Assembly (NCBI RefSeq): GCF_000424065.1
Contig: NZ_AUJE01000031.1
Coordinates: forward strand, 1 to 51,332
Source: Selenomonas ruminantium subsp. ruminantium ATCC 12561
GTDB taxonomy: Bacteria; Bacillota; Negativicutes; Selenomonadales; Selenomonadaceae
Length of the DNA stretch: 51,332 nucleotides
Reading direction: 5' to 3'
In this document: piece by piece, positions 49,697-51,332 of the stretch
Position numbering within the stretch: position 1 is the first letter of the stretch
How the letters are laid out: each line of letters starts with the position of its first letter
Position numbers and translations under genes: made by a program
Notes under the pieces: generated by a model
What the model was told of the DNA's origin: nothing
Database searches by the model: none
The model's input: only the letters and a program-made list of their open reading frames with translations

Positions 49697-50281
49697 TTAA
49701 TCTTTGTTATATTCCGGCACTGGTAACCCAAAGCGATATAACGGTATATACTCGAAATAATAATCACATCCTACACTATGAATATAATCTAACACATCTC
49801 TATATTTTTCATCTCTAAACCAGTCGTCAAGAAGATATATGTATTCAACATCCAAATTTGCTTTTGAAAGCAACTTCTTATATTCCTTCTTTTTGAAATC
49901 ACAAGTTTGTAGTTTTTCATCAACAGAGCCACCTACTTGTTGATGTTTACATTCAATAATATATACTGTATTTTTAATTATCACGAATATACTATCGTCT
50001 GGCAAAAGTCTTTTTGATATATACTTTTTCCAGTCAATATCCAATTTTATCAACAATGATTTATAAAACTCATATTTCTTATATAACTCTGCAACCTTCT
50101 CGTTATTATAATACACTGCTCGTACTTTTATGGTGACCTTATTTCCGTTTGAATAAATTTGTTCCTCAACGTCTCGAACTGAATACCCTTTTTGAGTTGA
50201 AAGAAATGTTCCTAAATCTGTTTTCCCTTCGAATATTAGCCCCGTTATTGTATTTCCTCCACCTTTTCCATTCTTTATCAT
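49697..50281 (-). CDS. PD-(D/E)XK nuclease, probable restriction endonuclease
   Basis: It has 194 residues. A core of the PD-(D/E)XK fold is seen at LLPDDSIFVIIKNTVYIIECKHQQVGGSVDEKLQT, with the acidic residue of PDD and the E-x-K of ECK near residue 111-113. LDVEYIYLLDDWFRDEKYRDVLDYI follows. The VGGSVDEKL segment after the core occurs in type II-like nucleases of modification loci. Start: ATG at 50281, 7 nt from AAAGGAG. The gene is clearly more AT-rich than the chromosome around it. It lies 12 bp behind the methyltransferase, so it belongs to that locus. Confidence 0.75.
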   Translation of the reverse strand: MIKNGKGGGNTITGLIFEGKTDLGTFLSTQKGYSVRDVEEQIYSNGNKVTIKVRAVYYNNEKVAELYKKYEFYKSLLIKLDIDWKKYISKRLLPDDSIFVIIKNTVYIIECKHQQVGGSVDEKLQTCDFKKKEYKKLLSKANLDVEYIYLLDDWFRDEKYRDVLDYIHSVGCDYYFEYIPLYRFGLPVPEYNKD

Positions 50282-50293
50282 AAACAAACTCCT

Positions 50294-51049
50294 TTATTTC
50301 ATTGTTTTTTTGAAAACAAACAAATATTCATGGGCAATCAGCAGAAAATTATACTTGACGCTGTTGGTTTTCCAATAGCCAGTAGCCCGGCAATTATGTT
50401 GTTCTTTGATTATCAATTCTTTGAGGGTAAAGCCAGCTTCCTCAAAAATTTTCATTACGTCAAAGGACATAGGAACCATGCAGCCTTTTTTACGGGTATC
50501 GCCCATCAGGATGGCGCAGAATTTATCCTTTTTGAGTACGCGGTAGCATTCCCCGGCGACTTTTTTCATTTCTTCCAAAAAGTCGGCTATCTTCAAACGG
50601 GAGAGGTCTTCTTCTATATCCTCACTGTACTTGATAATATCCGCATAGGGCGGGTGGGTGCAGATAAGGTCAACATGCTCATTGGAAATAAAAGAAAGAT
50701 TACGGGCATCTCCCTTCTTTAGATAGACCTTACCATTGGCTCCTTCATGCTCGAAGTTCGTTTTTTCCCGGCAGCGTTCAAGGGCAACATCGTTTACATC
50801 CACGCCAATAATATTGCGGTTCAATAACTTGGCCTCAACAAGCGTAGTGCCACCACCAGCGAACTGGTCAAGAACGCAATCGCCCTCCTTAGAGTAGCGC
50901 AGCATGATATTGCGGGGAATATAGGGCGACCAGTTCCCGCGCCACTTGGCATCATGGGTAGCCCAATCGCCGCGCTTGGGAAATGTCCAATGTGTGGTCA
51001 TTTCCAGCTCGAAATCATCCGGCTCCCACTTAGTAATCTTCTTGGCCAT
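50294..51049 (-). CDS. DNA methyltransferase of a restriction-modification system
   Basis: The AdoMet-binding motif is VLDQFAGGGTTLVEAKLLNRNIIGVDVN (about residues 59-86). The catalytic motif is THPPYADIIKYS (about 129). HPPY belongs to the N6-adenine/N4-cytosine aminomethylase group; which base is modified cannot be told. Motif I precedes motif IV, unlike the beta-class order. It has 251 residues. The A of its ATG is shared with the stop of the upstream nuclease (TGATG). It protects host DNA from the adjoining nuclease(s). Confidence 0.88.
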   Translation of the reverse strand: MAKKITKWEPDDFELEMTTHWTFPKRGDWATHDAKWRGNWSPYIPRNIMLRYSKEGDCVLDQFAGGGTTLVEAKLLNRNIIGVDVNDVALERCREKTNFEHEGANGKVYLKKGDARNLSFISNEHVDLICTHPPYADIIKYSEDIEEDLSRLKIADFLEEMKKVAGECYRVLKKDKFCAILMGDTRKKGCMVPMSFDVMKIFEEAGFTLKELIIKEQHNCRATGYWKTNSVKYNFLLIAHEYLFVFKKTMK

Positions 51050-51332
51050 CAGATAAATACCTCGGTCATAATGCCCTGTTCCATATCCTTTATGTTATAA
51101 ATATGGGGCAGAACGTCAAAGGTTTCTTCAAGGTTATGCTTGGCACTCGTCCAGCCCTTGCCATCCGTAAACCATACAAAGGTAAAACCATCAATCGTAT
51201 CGCTTTCCATGGACAGCGTTTTGTAGCTTCTGGCGGTTTCATTAAGCTTACTGCCGCCGCTGCCGTAGAAATTGGTTTCGATACCATAGATCATCTTATC
51301 GGTCTTAACTACATAATCGAAGCGTTTTTCCA
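51049..51332 (-). CDS. DpnII/MboI-like restriction endonuclease, C-terminal part
   Basis: The frame runs in from the right window edge and ends at 51049; 94 residues are visible. EKRFDYVVKTDKMIYGIETN carries the acidic residues expected of the nuclease centre. FYGSGGSKLNETARSYKTL, FVWFTDGKGWTSAKHNLEET and the closing IYNIKDMEQGI fit, from memory, the end of DpnII-family enzymes that cut at GATC. The Met at 51294 is internal, not the start. The true specificity cannot be read from this part. Confidence 0.72.
   Translation of the reverse strand, partial: EKRFDYVVKTDKMIYGIETNFYGSGGSKLNETARSYKTLSMESDTIDGFTFVWFTDGKGWTSAKHNLEETFDVLPHIYNIKDMEQGIMTEVFI

Noticed and set aside
1-51332. CRISPR array or prophage
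   Set aside because: I found no set of regularly spaced direct repeats and no phage structural genes. The only short tandem array (368-411) has no spacers.

Overview
The window reads as chromosomal DNA of a Gram-negative-walled (diderm) member of the Firmicutes, most likely Selenomonas or a close relative in the Negativicutes. The basis is a mix of traits. There is a Bacillus-like mbl-flgF-flgG order and a secG-esterase-rnr-smpB operon. There are also P-ring and L-ring genes (flgI, flgH, flgA), which need an outer membrane. A two-subunit methylmalonyl-CoA mutase fits the succinate-propionate fermentation, and a strongly expressed-looking L-lactate dehydrogenase is present. Assignment is by recognition only; no database search was possible.

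Layout. 1-345: 5' part of an IS3-type transposase with a hairpin over its ribosome-binding site. 368-1655: a diguanylate cyclase with an 11-bp tandem repeat in front. 1834-3608: a PucR-type regulator and an orphan four-cluster ferredoxin behind an RNA hairpin. 3621-10188: the mutase operon (small subunit, large subunit, MeaB, and an MsrA-like protein lacking its catalytic cysteine), preceded by a promoter, a cobalamin riboswitch and a terminator. 10355-12559: dhaK-dhaL and a low-molecular-weight phosphatase. 12537-17885: gluconate cluster (RpiR regulator, GntP permease, 6-phosphogluconate dehydrogenase, gluconokinase). 17983-19687: divergent ECF S component and BASS-family transporter. 19702-22878: a 1058-residue PLD nuclease-helicase. 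23002-25841: polyferredoxin plus molybdopterin oxidoreductase. 25896-26524: two small paralogous helical proteins. 26765-32887: amino-acid permease, smpB, rnr, esterase, secG, tRNA-Arg(ACG). 32901-37370: peptide transporter, unknown gene, guanine deaminase with a membrane protein, tRNA-Arg(CCT). 37442-48351: murA, an S55-type serine protease, an AMIN/phosphodiester-glycosidase protein, the flagellar rod and ring genes and mbl. 48558-49654: ldh. 49697-51332: a restriction-modification locus with two nuclease genes, cut by the window edge.

How it fits together. The core genes describe an anaerobic sugar fermenter that makes lactate and propionate, takes up peptides, amino acids and gluconate, and swims. 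The parts most worth following are the B12 riboswitch in front of B12-dependent genes, the cysteine-less MsrA homologue in the same operon, the PLD-helicase, the small paralog pair, the nested palindrome upstream of the permease, and the three-gene restriction locus. Several genes appear to start with TTG (msrA-like, dhaK, the S55 protease, the glycosidase protein) and one with GTG (gntK), judged from Shine-Dalgarno spacing.
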